A stretch of 64,000 nt of DNA from Achromobacter xylosoxidans (lineage in GTDB: Bacteria; Pseudomonadota; Gammaproteobacteria; Burkholderiales; Burkholderiaceae_B). Made by a program: the position numbers and the translations under genes. The notes under the pieces were generated by a model. It was not told the origin of the DNA and did no database searches. It saw only the letters and a list, made by a program, of their open reading frames with translations. Where the stretch lies: positions 6,138,001 to 6,202,000 of the forward strand of contig NZ_CP061008.1 in assembly GCF_014490035.1 (NCBI RefSeq), given 5' to 3'. Numbering within the stretch: the stretch's first letter is position 1; the number at the start of each line of letters is the position of its first letter. Positions 47,116 to 55,781 of this stretch are shown here, piece by piece.

Positions 47116-47301
47116 CGCATTATTCAAAATCAGATAGAGACTCATCAAAAACAGTTTTTGCCTTACGCAAGTGAAGTGTAAATAGATGGAGCCTCATCGG
47201 AGGCTTAGGGATAACCCCTTACAACATCGGTAAAATAGCCAAAACATCCATGGCGATGCCGCCGATCTGGCATCGATTTCACACCCAAGCCAACTCCAAA
47301 A

Positions 47302-47344
47302 GAGTTGACACTTTTTAAATTCCTTTGATAGGCTGTCAACACTA
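47302..47344. promoter_or_regulatory. Promoter/operator region of the GntR-lyase operon
   Basis: A TTGACA -35-like box (47304-47309) sits inside AGTTGACACT, whose complement AGTGTCAACT is nearly the core of the 47100 operator. GTTGACA (47303-47309) also pairs with TGTCAAC (47333-47339), and TGTCAACACTAT (47333-47344) repeats 12 bases of that operator right up to the GntR start codon. The -10 box is weak (GATAGG at 47326). This suggests tight self-repression. Confidence 0.6.
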
Positions 47345-48066
47345 TGAACATCGCCACGACCTCCATCGCCATCAAGGACGACGCCTCCGGCCCGCTGGCC
47401 GACGTCGTTTTCGACCAGGTGCTGGACGCGATCTACCAGGGCCGGCTGGCCCCGGGCAGCGTCATCAATGAAGTCGCGCTGGCGCAGGAATTCGGCGTCA
47501 GCCGCGGTCCGGTGCGTGAAGCCGTGCGCCGCCTGCAAGGGATCCAGCTGATCACGCGCGAGCCCTACATCAAGGCGCGCGTGGTGACGCTGTCGGCGGA
47601 ATCCGCGCTGGAACTGTTCCAGATGCGCATGGCACTGGAAGGCGTGGCCTGCAATCTGGCCACCCGCCGCATGAGCGACGAAGAAATCGCGCAGCTGCTG
47701 GCCGAGCTGGAACAGGACCGCCAGCGGCGCCTGGCAGCGGCCAATGGCGGCGCCCCCGCGCCGCGGGTCTTCGACTTCCATGAGCGCATCGTGCGGGCCA
47801 GCGGCAACAACCGCATCATCAACGCCCTTTGCGGCGACCTCTATCACCTGCTGCGCGTCTACCGCCGGCACTCCGGCACCGTGCTGGAGCGCAAGGACGA
47901 CGCCTATGCCGAACACTGGCAGATCCTGCGCGCGATCCGCGCACGCGACGCCGAATTGGCGGAATCGCTCATGCGCTCGCACATCGAACGCGCGGCGCAA
48001 CACCTTTTTGAACATCTGGCGGAAGGGGCGTCCGGCACCGCCGGGCACCCCGTCTCCGCTGCCTGA
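47344..48066 (+). CDS. GntR family transcriptional regulator (FCD domain)
   Basis: A 240-residue regulator with a GntR winged helix (PGSVINEVALAQEFGVSRGP, then VREAVRRLQGIQLITREP) and an FCD domain (about 90-220, LELFQMRMALEGVACNLATR, DFHERIVRASGNNRIINAL). It is transcribed divergently from the aconitase gene; the shared TGTCAACAC operators on both sides indicate that it controls both directions and itself. The start codon overlaps the last operator copy. Confidence 0.9.
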   Translation: MNIATTSIAIKDDASGPLADVVFDQVLDAIYQGRLAPGSVINEVALAQEFGVSRGPVREAVRRLQGIQLITREPYIKARVVTLSAESALELFQMRMALEGVACNLATRRMSDEEIAQLLAELEQDRQRRLAAANGGAPAPRVFDFHERIVRASGNNRIINALCGDLYHLLRVYRRHSGTVLERKDDAYAEHWQILRAIRARDAELAESLMRSHIERAAQHLFEHLAEGASGTAGHPVSAA

Positions 48067-48087
48067 CACTCTTTGGAGCAGTACGAC

Positions 48088-48984
48088 ATGCACAACCCGC
48101 GCCACCAGTTCCGGCAATTGCTGAAGAACGAACCCTTCATCGTCTCCCCCGGCGTGTACGATGGATACAGCATCCGCCTGGTCGAGGCCGCGGGTTTCAA
48201 GACCGCCTGCACCAGCGGTGCGGCAGTGTCCAACGCACTGCTGGGCATCGCCGACATCGGCGTGATGGGCCTGTCGGAAAACGTCACCCACTGCCGTCAT
48301 CTGGCACGCTCCGTTTCCATTCCCCTCACGGCTGACGCCGACACCGGCTACGGCAACCCGGTGAACGTCTACCACACGGTGCAGATGTTCGAGGAAGCCG
48401 GCGTCGCCGGCATCAACCTCGAAGACCAGGTCAGCCCCAAGCGCTGCGGCCACATGCCCGGCAAGGACGTGGTGAGCGAAGCGGAAATGGTCAAGAAGAT
48501 CGAAGCCGCCTGCCTGGCGCGGCGCGACGATGACTTCGTCATCATCGCCCGCACCGACTCGCTCGCGATCGAGGGCATCGAAGGCGCGGTCAAGCGCGCC
48601 CGCGCCTACGCTCAGGCCGGCGCCGACATGCTGTTCCCAGACGCCGTGCGCACCGAGGACGACATCAAGCGCCTGGTGGACGCCGCCGGCATTCCGGTCA
48701 GCATCAACATGGGATTCGGCATCCGCAACCGTCCCACCACGCCGCTGATTCCCCTGCCGCGCCTGAAGGAAATCGGCGTCAAGCGCATCAGCCTGCCGCG
48801 CATGCTGCCGGCCGCCGCCATTTACGGCATGCGCCAGGCGCTGCAGGTGATGCAGGGCGTGATCGCCAGCGGCGAGCCGGCCGACCGTCCCGACTTGCTG
48901 GTTGGCATCGAAGACATCATGCAATTGATGGGCTACGAGCAGATGCGCGCCATGGAAAAGCGCCTGACGACGCTGGCCGACTGA
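48088..48984 (+). CDS. Isocitrate lyase/PEP mutase superfamily lyase
   Basis: A 298-residue TIM barrel with the metal motif DADTGYGN (residues 83-90) and the catalytic loop SPKRCGHMPGK (Cys120), the mark of true C-C lyases such as 2-methylisocitrate lyase, oxaloacetate decarboxylase and 2,3-dimethylmalate lyase. The ATG at 48088 follows TTGGAGC; a TTG at 48073 is less likely. Paired with an aconitase-type hydratase, it probably cleaves a substituted malate or isocitrate. The exact substrate is not known. Confidence 0.88.
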   Translation: MHNPRHQFRQLLKNEPFIVSPGVYDGYSIRLVEAAGFKTACTSGAAVSNALLGIADIGVMGLSENVTHCRHLARSVSIPLTADADTGYGNPVNVYHTVQMFEEAGVAGINLEDQVSPKRCGHMPGKDVVSEAEMVKKIEAACLARRDDDFVIIARTDSLAIEGIEGAVKRARAYAQAGADMLFPDAVRTEDDIKRLVDAAGIPVSINMGFGIRNRPTTPLIPLPRLKEIGVKRISLPRMLPAAAIYGMRQALQVMQGVIASGEPADRPDLLVGIEDIMQLMGYEQMRAMEKRLTTLAD

Positions 48985-48994
48985 GCGCATCGCC

Positions 48995-49714
48995 ATGACT
49001 GAGCGGAATGCGCAGGCGCATTGCGTCCTGACGGGCGCGTCGTCGGGCATCGGCCTGGCGCTGGCTGAACTGCTGCTCGCGTCCGGCTGGCAGGTGACGG
49101 GCGTGGACATCGCGCCGGCGGCAATCAAAGGCCATGGACAGTATCGCCATCTGGTGTGCGATCTGACCGACGCCGCCGCCTTGCGCGGTCTATGCGCGCT
49201 GCTGGACGGCTGCGCCCCGACGGCGCTGGCGCATTGCGCCGGCGCCGTGCGCACCGGCGGCGCGCTGGACACGCGCCCGGAAGACGCGGACTGGCTTTGG
49301 CAACTGCACGGAGCGGCGCCGATGGCGCTGGTCCGCGCCTTGGCGCCACAACTGCCGGACAGCCGCGGCCGCATCGTGCTGGTGTCCAGCCGCGCCGTGC
49401 TGGGCCGCGCGCAGCGCCTGGCCTATGCCGCGACCAAATCCGCCCAGATCGGCCTGGCGCGCAGCCTGGCCGCCGAACTCATCGTGCGCGGCATCACCGT
49501 CAACGTCGTCGCGCCCGGCGCGGTCGACACGCCCATGCTGCGCGATCCCAAGCGCGGCGCTCCGCCGCAGGTGGAGCTGCCGCTGGGCCGCCTGATCGAC
49601 GCGGGCGAAGTCGCCGCGGCCATTGCCTTCTTCCTGGGCGCGCAGGCAGGCGCCGTCACCGGACAGACGCTCTACGTCTGCGGCGGCGCCTCGCTGGGAG
49701 CGATGCCGCTATGA
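48995..49714 (+). CDS. Short-chain dehydrogenase/reductase
   Basis: A 239-residue classical SDR with cofactor motif LTGASSGIGLALAEL, AHCAGAV in place of the usual NNAG, and catalytic Ser and Tyr-x3-Lys in VLVSSRAVLG and LAYAATKSAQIG. It overlaps the second SDR gene by four bases. The weakened NNAG motif suggests a specialised member. The substrate is unknown; context suggests a hydroxy acid or its product. Confidence 0.87.
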   Translation: MTERNAQAHCVLTGASSGIGLALAELLLASGWQVTGVDIAPAAIKGHGQYRHLVCDLTDAAALRGLCALLDGCAPTALAHCAGAVRTGGALDTRPEDADWLWQLHGAAPMALVRALAPQLPDSRGRIVLVSSRAVLGRAQRLAYAATKSAQIGLARSLAAELIVRGITVNVVAPGAVDTPMLRDPKRGAPPQVELPLGRLIDAGEVAAAIAFFLGAQAGAVTGQTLYVCGGASLGAMPL

Positions 49715-50484
49715 CGCAGGCGAACGCACCCACGCTGCATGGCAAGGTCGTGATCCTGACCGGCGCGGCCGGCGGATTGGGCCAGGCGATCGCGGCGCAA
49801 TGCCTGCTTGCCGGCGCCCGCGTGGCCTTGCTGGACCGCGACTCGGAACTGCTCGCGCAAACCCGCCAGACCCTCGCTGCACCTGACACCCAGACGCTGG
49901 CGATCGCCTGCGACGTGACGGACGCGCAAGCGACGCGCGAAGCCGTCGAAAAAACGGCCACGCATTGGGGCGCGATCCACGCCCTGGTGAACAACGCCGC
50001 CACCGTCACGCCGGGCAACAAGATCGCGGACCTGACGCTGGAGCAATGGCGCCAGGCGCTGGACGTGAACCTGACGGGCGCGTGGCTGATGAGCAGGTGC
50101 GCCATCCCCCACATGGCGCAGGCGGGCGGCGGCGTCGTGTTGAACATCGCCTCGCAGCTGGGCAGCGTGGCCGCGCCGGGCCGTGGCGCGTATGGCGCCA
50201 GCAAGGCCGGTCTGATCGCGCTGGCGCGCGCCATCGCCGTGGATCACGCGGCCGATGGCATCCGCGCCTTGAGCCTGTCGCCGGGCGCGGTCCTGACCAG
50301 CAGGCTGGTCGCGCGCTATGGCAGCGCACAGGCCGCCGGCGCCGCCTTGGCGGCCAAGTACCCAGCCGGACGCCTCGGCACGGCCGAGGAGATCGCACAG
50401 ACCGCAGTTTTCCTGATCAGCGACGCCGCCTCGTTCATCACGGGCACGGACATACGCGCGGACGGCGGCTACACCGCGCTATAG
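49711..50484 (+). CDS. Short-chain dehydrogenase/reductase
   Basis: A 257-residue classical SDR starting MTQANAPTLHGKVVILTGAA. Motifs are LTGAAGGLGQAIAAQ, LVNNAATVTPG, ASQLGSVAAPGRGAYGASKA (with the Tyr and Lys) and the C-terminal ITGTDIRADGGYTAL. The ATG at 49711 overlaps the stop of the first SDR gene (ATGA). Two consecutive SDRs after the lyase suggest sequential oxidations or two stereoisomers. Confidence 0.9.
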   Translation: MTQANAPTLHGKVVILTGAAGGLGQAIAAQCLLAGARVALLDRDSELLAQTRQTLAAPDTQTLAIACDVTDAQATREAVEKTATHWGAIHALVNNAATVTPGNKIADLTLEQWRQALDVNLTGAWLMSRCAIPHMAQAGGGVVLNIASQLGSVAAPGRGAYGASKAGLIALARAIAVDHAADGIRALSLSPGAVLTSRLVARYGSAQAAGAALAAKYPAGRLGTAEEIAQTAVFLISDAASFITGTDIRADGGYTAL

Positions 50485-50543
50485 CTCCGGCCGCCACCAT
50501 CGACTTCACACAAGACTTACATCACACAGCAAGGGGTAGAACC

Positions 50544-51575
50544 ATGAAGCACATCACCACCACCTCCGCAACGCACGGACGCCCGGCGCGTCCGGCCCTG
50601 CGCCGCAGCATGCTGGCGCTGCTTGCCGGTGCCTTCGGGCTGGCCGCCGCCCCCGTCTTTGCGCAGGGCACGGACAACTTTCCCAACCGCGCGGTCACCA
50701 TCGTCGTACCCTTCCCGGCCGGCGGCGCCACCGACATCACCGCTCGCCTGGTGGCCGAAGGCCTGTCCAAGAAGTGGGGACAACCCGTGGTGGTGGAAAA
50801 CAAGCCCGGCGCAGGCGGCAACGTCGGTTCGGAATACGTGGCGCGCGCCGCGCCCGACGGCTACACCCTGGTGCTGGGCGTGACGGGTTCGCACGGCATC
50901 AATACGTCGCTCTACAAGAACATGCGCTATGACCCGGTCAAGGATTTCGAGGCCATCACGCAGGCAACGCTGTATCCCAATGCCATCATCGTCAACAACG
51001 ATGTGCCGGCCAACAATCTCCAGGAACTCATCGCGCTGTTGAAAAAGCCCGATGCGCACTACTCGTACGGCTCGGACGGCAACGGCACGGCATCGCACCT
51101 GGGCATGGAGCTGATCAAGAACCAGGGCAAGTTCGAGATTTCCCACATTCCGTACCGCGGCAGCGCGCCGATGGTGACCGACCTGCTGGGCGGCCAGATC
51201 CAGGTAGGCGTCACCGGCCTGCCCGCGGTGCAGGCCTATGCCAAGAGCGGCAAGCTGAAGATCGTGGCGCTGACCACGGCGGGACGCTTCGCCAGCGCGC
51301 CCGACTATCCCACGGTGGCCGAACAAGGCTTCCCCGGCTACGCCGCTCCGCCCTGGTCGGGCTTCTTCGCCCCCAAGGGTACGCCCAAGCCGCTGGTGGA
51401 GAAGATCTCGGCGGACATGCGCGAAGTCATGGCGGATCCCAAGACCAAGGAGAAGCTCGCCGCTTCCGGCAGTGAATTCACGCCTTCCACGCCCGAACAG
51501 TTCCAGGCTTTTGTGCAGCAGGAAATCGCGAAGTGGGCCGAGGCCGTCAAGATCTCCGGCGCGCGCATCGACTAA
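50544..51575 (+). CDS. Bug-type (TTT family) periplasmic solute-binding protein
   Basis: A 343-residue protein with a signal peptide (RRSMLALLAGAFGLAAAPVF, cleaved near FAQG). Bug marks are VTIVVPFPAGGATDITARLV, GQPVVVENKPGAGGNVG and PDGYTLVLG. The ATG at 50544 has AAGGGGTAGAACC upstream. It is the last gene of the GntR-lyase-SDR operon and likely binds the carboxylate that this operon breaks down. Confidence 0.92.
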   Translation: MKHITTTSATHGRPARPALRRSMLALLAGAFGLAAAPVFAQGTDNFPNRAVTIVVPFPAGGATDITARLVAEGLSKKWGQPVVVENKPGAGGNVGSEYVARAAPDGYTLVLGVTGSHGINTSLYKNMRYDPVKDFEAITQATLYPNAIIVNNDVPANNLQELIALLKKPDAHYSYGSDGNGTASHLGMELIKNQGKFEISHIPYRGSAPMVTDLLGGQIQVGVTGLPAVQAYAKSGKLKIVALTTAGRFASAPDYPTVAEQGFPGYAAPPWSGFFAPKGTPKPLVEKISADMREVMADPKTKEKLAASGSEFTPSTPEQFQAFVQQEIAKWAEAVKISGARID

Positions 51576-51626
51576 GGCGGCATGCACGACGCCAGCGCCG
51601 CAGCTGCGGCGCTGGCGTGATGCGCA

Positions 51627-53882
51627 TCAGTTGTAGCGGAACGTGGCGGTCAGCATCGCCGAACGGCCGGGCGCCACGTAGCTGAACAGGCCCACGTGCG
51701 AAGCCTCGTAGATGGTCTCGTCGGTCAGGTTGTTCAGGTTCAGCTGCAGGCCGAAGTTCTTGTTGAACTGATAGGCCGCCATCGCGTCGTAGCGCCAGTA
51801 GGACGGCAGCTGATAGACGTTGGCATCGTCCACATAGCGCTTGCCCGTGTAGGTGGCGCCCGCGCCCACCGTCAGCTCCGGCAGGAACTTGTAGGTGGTC
51901 CACAGGCTGGCGCTCTGGCGGGCAATGAACTTCATCTGATTGCCGCTGTAGTCGGTGCCGCCGCTCTGGTAGCTGGTGACCTTGGGGTCCATGTAGCTGT
52001 AGCCGCCCCAGACCTGCCACTTGGGCGTGATGGATCCCGCCACGCCCAGCTCGATGCCGCGCACGCGGTTGCTGCCGGACAGCGTCACATCGCCCGTGAT
52101 GGGATCGGAGCTGCGGGCATCGGTCTTGCGGGTTTCGAACACCGCCGCCGTCAGCGACAGGCGCTCGTCGAACACGTCCCACTTGGTGCCCAGCTCGATG
52201 CTGCGGCTCTTTTCAGGCGCCAACGCCGCGGTGCCCGCGGTCAGGCGGCCGCCTGCCGCGCCGTCCGCGCCGCCGGACTGGCCCGCCGTTTCACCGGACG
52301 GGTTGGACGAGGTGCCGTAGGACACGTAGATGCTGCCGTTGGGCGCGGGCTTGTAGACCAGACCCAGCTGGTAGTTCCACATGTTGTCGGTGCGCTCGAC
52401 GTTGCCGCTGGTCACGCGGTAGTTGTCATAGCGCAGGCCGGCGTTGGCTTCCCATTGCTCGCTGAACTTGACCGTGTCGAACACGTAGGCCGCGCGCGTA
52501 ATGGTCTTGGCGGCGTCGTAGCGCGGCCCCCAGCGCAGGCTGCCGGTATACGGCTGGCGGGGATTGGGGTTGTACAGGTCGTCCTGCAGGGTCTTGTCGA
52601 AGCCGCCCGAGGGCACGCCGTCGCGCTTGCTGATCGTCTCGGTGCTGAACTCCAGGCCGGCCACATAGCTGTGCCGCAGGCCGCCGGCGGTAAATTCGCC
52701 GAACATGTCGGTCTGATTGATGAAGGAGCGGTTGGTCTGGTTCAGGCTGCGCAGCGCCTTGCTCATCTTCACGCCGTCCGCCTCGTTCGAGCACGGCGCC
52801 ACGCCATAGGCGGGGTTGGGCCTGCCGCCCACGCGCGCCGCGCAATTGTCGAAGGACGGGCGCGTCATCACGTATTCGTTGGTGGACTCGCTATAGCGCG
52901 TGCCGTTGCGCAGTTTCAGCTTGTCGCTGAACTTGTGCTCGACCATCAGGGTGGTCATGTCGGCCTGGTTCTTGCGGTAGTCGCGGCCGATCAGGCCGTA
53001 GTAGTTGTTGCGGTCCACCTTGGGCGGCGTGCCGCGGTCCGGGCGCGACTCGTTCTTGAACGGAATGCCCAGGTCGGGCGTGTCGTCGTTCTGCAGATGG
53101 TAGTAGCTGAGCGTGACTTGCGTCGGCGTGCCCAGCCCCCACGAGAACGAGGGCGCCACGCCCCAGCGGTCGGTCTCGACGTGGTCGCGGCCCGGGATGT
53201 CGCCGCCCTGCTTCATGAAATTCAGGCGGAATGCCGAGCTTTCGCCCAGCGCCCAGTTACCGTCGCCGGTCAGGCGCCAGTTGTCGTCGGTGCCCACGCC
53301 GACGGTGCCTTCCGCGAAGTTCTCCAGCTTGGGGCTCTTGCTGACCAGGTTGATGCTGCCGCCGGTCGAACCGCGGCCGGAATAGGCGGAACTTGGCCCC
53401 TTCAGGATCTCGACCGACTCCAGGTTGAAGGTCTCGTGCGAGAAACGGCCCAGGTCGCGCATGCCGTCGACCATCATGTCGGTACTCGCTTCGTAGCCGC
53501 GCACGAAGGGCCGGTCGCCGGTGGGCGTGCCGCCCTCGCCGGCGCCGAAGGTAATGCCCGGGGCGGTGCGCAACACATCCATGAGCGAAGTCGCGGCGCG
53601 GTCGCGCATCAGCTGTTCGGTGATCACGGTGACCGAACGCGGCGTGTCCAGCAGGGGCGCCGTCATCTTGGGCGACGAGGCGATGTTGGCTTCGTAGCCA
53701 TCGCTGACCGCTTGCCCCTGCACGTGCACCGGCGACAGTTCGTGCACGGCGCCTGGCGCCACGCTGCCCTGCGCCAGGGCCAGGCCCGGCGACATCAGCG
53801 CGCCGCACACCGCGGCATAGATGGAGGTCGAAGTGTTCCCACCGGCCTTGGCATAGGCCGTCGATGTATCTGCTTTGTTCAT
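51627..53882 (-). CDS. TonB-dependent siderophore receptor
   Basis: A 751-residue outer-membrane receptor with a signal peptide ending near GLALAQGS. The plug domain (about 60-200) contains TPRSVTVITEQLMRDRAATS and FVRGYEASTDMMVDGMRDLG, and the barrel ends in the aromatic AMLTATFRYN. The layout is that of ferri-siderophore receptors (FhuA/FhuE/FpvA type). A Fur-box-like sequence lies 66 bases before the start codon, supporting iron regulation. No siderophore biosynthesis genes are in the window; it may take up a foreign siderophore. Confidence 0.9.
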   Translation of the reverse strand: MNKADTSTAYAKAGGNTSTSIYAAVCGALMSPGLALAQGSVAPGAVHELSPVHVQGQAVSDGYEANIASSPKMTAPLLDTPRSVTVITEQLMRDRAATSLMDVLRTAPGITFGAGEGGTPTGDRPFVRGYEASTDMMVDGMRDLGRFSHETFNLESVEILKGPSSAYSGRGSTGGSINLVSKSPKLENFAEGTVGVGTDDNWRLTGDGNWALGESSAFRLNFMKQGGDIPGRDHVETDRWGVAPSFSWGLGTPTQVTLSYYHLQNDDTPDLGIPFKNESRPDRGTPPKVDRNNYYGLIGRDYRKNQADMTTLMVEHKFSDKLKLRNGTRYSESTNEYVMTRPSFDNCAARVGGRPNPAYGVAPCSNEADGVKMSKALRSLNQTNRSFINQTDMFGEFTAGGLRHSYVAGLEFSTETISKRDGVPSGGFDKTLQDDLYNPNPRQPYTGSLRWGPRYDAAKTITRAAYVFDTVKFSEQWEANAGLRYDNYRVTSGNVERTDNMWNYQLGLVYKPAPNGSIYVSYGTSSNPSGETAGQSGGADGAAGGRLTAGTAALAPEKSRSIELGTKWDVFDERLSLTAAVFETRKTDARSSDPITGDVTLSGSNRVRGIELGVAGSITPKWQVWGGYSYMDPKVTSYQSGGTDYSGNQMKFIARQSASLWTTYKFLPELTVGAGATYTGKRYVDDANVYQLPSYWRYDAMAAYQFNKNFGLQLNLNNLTDETIYEASHVGLFSYVAPGRSAMLTATFRYN

Positions 53883-53947
53883 TGGACTCTGTCAGAAACC
53901 GCCCCGCGGCGGCTGCGCTATCAGCGCGGTCTTGGTTTTTTAAGAGT

Positions 53948-53966
53948 GCCAATGATATTCATTCTT
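53948..53966. promoter_or_regulatory. Fur-box-like operator
   Basis: The 19 bases GCCAATGATATTCATTCTT match the classical Fur box GATAATGATAATCATTATC at 14 positions, with the AATGATATTCATT core a near-perfect palindrome. It lies upstream of the siderophore receptor gene on the minus strand. Confidence 0.75.
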
Positions 53967-54130
53967 ATTTTTACATTCAACAAATAGTCAGGATTTATTC
54001 AGAAAATTGTCAATTTTGTGGAATTTGGCAGGATCAAAAGACCATAATGCGGCGCGATAGCAACAATCCGTGCGCATCAATCTGTTCACAGCACGCTCGC
54101 ATTGGCGCTCATCCTCAGGCTTTGCGCATG

Positions 54131-54177
54131 AAAAAAGCCCCTTTCTCCAGAGATCGAATCCTCTGGGGAAAGGGGCT
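54131..54177 (-). terminator. Rho-independent terminator of the small secreted-protein gene
   Basis: On the minus strand a 17-bp stem (AGCCCCTTTCCCCAGAG with its near-perfect complement, one G-T pair) surrounds a 7-8 base loop and is followed by six T residues (A-run at 54131-54136 on the plus strand). It lies about 30 bases after the stop codon at 54209. Confidence 0.93.
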
Positions 54178-54208
54178 GGACAGACTCCCAGCCACGCGTC
54201 GCCCAACC

Positions 54209-54655
54209 TTACAGCGAGTACCGGTACTCGCAGTTGAGGGTGGCCTTCAGCGGCGTATCGGCCTGCACGCCCGACACGCTGCGCGGCCGCGGCGCCATCA
54301 GCTTGGCCTGAAACTTGCCGGCGGCGTCGCCATTGCTTTCCCGCTTCACCGTCAGGCTGGACGGCATGGCGTACAGCGTGAGCGGCTGGCCCTGGGCCGC
54401 GATCACCAGCGTGAATACGGACTGCGGAAAGTCCGCCACCACGAAACCCTGGGTCGCATCCGAGTCGAACGTCAGGCTGCCGTCCGCGTAGCTCAGCTTC
54501 AGCTTCATTTCCTCGGACGATGGTGATGGGATCGCGCCTTCCAGTTTGACCTTGCCGCTTTCGGATACGCAGTTCAATTCGGCGGGTGCAGATCCCGCAT
54601 GGACAACGCCGCTCAACGACAAGCAGGCCGCAAACCAAATTCCTCGCACCGCCAT
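54209..54655 (-). CDS. Small secreted hypothetical protein
   Basis: A 148-residue protein with a signal peptide (VRGIWFAACLSLSGVVHAGS). The mature part has two cysteines (ELNCVSESGK and the C-terminal LNCEYRYSL) that could form a disulfide bridging the ends of a beta-rich domain. The ATG at 54655 has AAGGAGAGTCTC upstream. It follows another small gene by about 50 bases and ends at a strong terminator. I do not recognise the family. Confidence 0.7.
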   Translation of the reverse strand: MAVRGIWFAACLSLSGVVHAGSAPAELNCVSESGKVKLEGAIPSPSSEEMKLKLSYADGSLTFDSDATQGFVVADFPQSVFTLVIAAQGQPLTLYAMPSSLTVKRESNGDAAGKFQAKLMAPRPRSVSGVQADTPLKATLNCEYRYSL

Positions 54656-54705
54656 GAGACTCTCCTTCGTGGGACCCGGTCTTGATCCGGGATCATTACG
54701 CAGCA

Positions 54706-55188
54706 TCAGTGCGCGCTTTCGTCCGCCGGCTTCAGCACGCCGGCTTCCCGCAGCGTCTCGGCGGCGCTATGGCGGATCGCCGACAGGCAACGCGCGACGA
54801 TGCCGCGCAGCAAGGCCTCCGAGGGCAGCGCGTCGGGTGCCGCCACAAAGCTCTCGATCGCAGCCGAAACGCGGTTCGTCACCGGGTCTCCGCTACCCTG
54901 CGTGATGTACAGCTTCACCGCCTTGCAGCGGTTGTTGACCGTATTGATGATCTCCAGCAGCTCGGCGCGGCCCAGGCCTATGTCGGCCGCATCCACAAAA
55001 GACGGATAGACCAGGCGCAGAAACTCCGGATCGTCGGCGGTCAGGCTGAAATACAGGGTGCCCAGTTCGGGATGGCGGAACAGGACATCGCCCTCTTCGT
55101 CGACCCGGGCGACCAGGCCCAACTCTTCCTGAACCACATGTTGGTAAAGCGCGGCAAGCGGCGTCGCGCCGGCAGTGATGTTCGACAT
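54706..55188 (-). CDS. Hypothetical cytoplasmic protein, possibly YbjN/T3-chaperone-like
   Basis: A 160-residue acidic protein without a signal peptide. The part VDEEGDVLFRHPELGTLYFS, then LTADDPEFLRLVYPSFVD and NTVNNRCKAVKLYIT has the alpha/beta pattern of YbjN or type III chaperone folds. The start at 55188 (MSNITAGATPLAAL) has AGAGAGT upstream. The same-strand secreted-protein gene follows. The fold guess is weak and no function is proposed. Confidence 0.6.
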   Translation of the reverse strand: MSNITAGATPLAALYQHVVQEELGLVARVDEEGDVLFRHPELGTLYFSLTADDPEFLRLVYPSFVDAADIGLGRAELLEIINTVNNRCKAVKLYITQGSGDPVTNRVSAAIESFVAAPDALPSEALLRGIVARCLSAIRHSAAETLREAGVLKPADESAH

Positions 55189-55384
55189 GTTTCGACTCTC
55201 TTCGTATGGATCGCACGGCGGATGCCGCGCTGAACCTTGCGCCGCGAAGCATAGCGCCCATTGCGTGCTCGCGCTGGTCAGATTTGCGCCAGAGATCAGC
55301 CCGCGATACATGCGCTAGGATGTAGGAACCCGCCCGAGCCCTCAAATGGGGCCAGGCCAGGATGTCCATCAGAAGGAGCTTGCC

Positions 55385-55774
55385 ATGCCATCAATGAGAC
55401 AACTCGCCCGCGCGGCCGCGCTTGCGCTGCTGCTGCCCTGCGCGGCCTACGCGGAAACGGTCGTGCTGCAGGTGGCGCGGGCCACTGCCGGCGCCGACCC
55501 GCAAACCTCCGCCAGGACAGTGGACGTCGAGCTGAAACCCGAAAGCCGCCAGGCCCTGGCCGACTTCACCCGCGACCGCGTGGGCAAGCGCATCCAGCTG
55601 CGTTCAGGCGGCGTATTGCTGTCGTCCGCCACGCTGCAAAGCCCCCTTGAGGGCGACAGCTTCCGCATCACAGCGGGGGAACATGGCTTTGCCGGCAAGT
55701 CCGCGGAGGAAATCGCCCAGAGCATCATGAAAAGCGGTGGCCTGACGGTGGACGACGAAAACACCGCGAAATAA
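55385..55774 (+). CDS. Stand-alone SecD P1-head-like periplasmic protein
   Basis: A 129-residue protein with a signal peptide (LARAAALALLLPCAAYAE). The mature part (VDVELKPESRQALADFTRDR, VGKRIQLRSGGVLLSSATL, EGDSFRITAG, SAEEIAQSIMKSGGL) follows the pattern of the SecDF P1 head subdomain, normally found inside SecD. Here it stands alone without membrane helices. The ATG at 55385 has AGAAGGAGCTTGCC upstream. It may bind an exported partner; the function is unknown. It converges on a histidine kinase gene. Confidence 0.65.
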   Translation: MPSMRQLARAAALALLLPCAAYAETVVLQVARATAGADPQTSARTVDVELKPESRQALADFTRDRVGKRIQLRSGGVLLSSATLQSPLEGDSFRITAGEHGFAGKSAEEIAQSIMKSGGLTVDDENTAK

Positions 55775-55781
55775 CCAGCCA

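Larger units (their letters stand above)
53883..54208. other. Intergenic region with Fur box and terminator
   Basis: This 326-base gap is AT-rich near the receptor start. It holds the Fur-like box (53948-53966) and, at its far end, the terminator of the small secreted-protein gene (54131-54177). Between about 53970 and 54130 I see no further gene or motif. Confidence 0.6.

Noticed and set aside
47194..49374. Long minus-strand open frame over the GntR and lyase genes
   Set aside because: The plus-strand genes have clear motifs and binding sites; the minus-strand frame is a shadow.
51696..53987. Long plus-strand open frame opposite the siderophore receptor
   Set aside because: The opposite strand encodes a full TonB receptor with signal peptide, plug and barrel; the plus-strand translation shows no recognisable domain.
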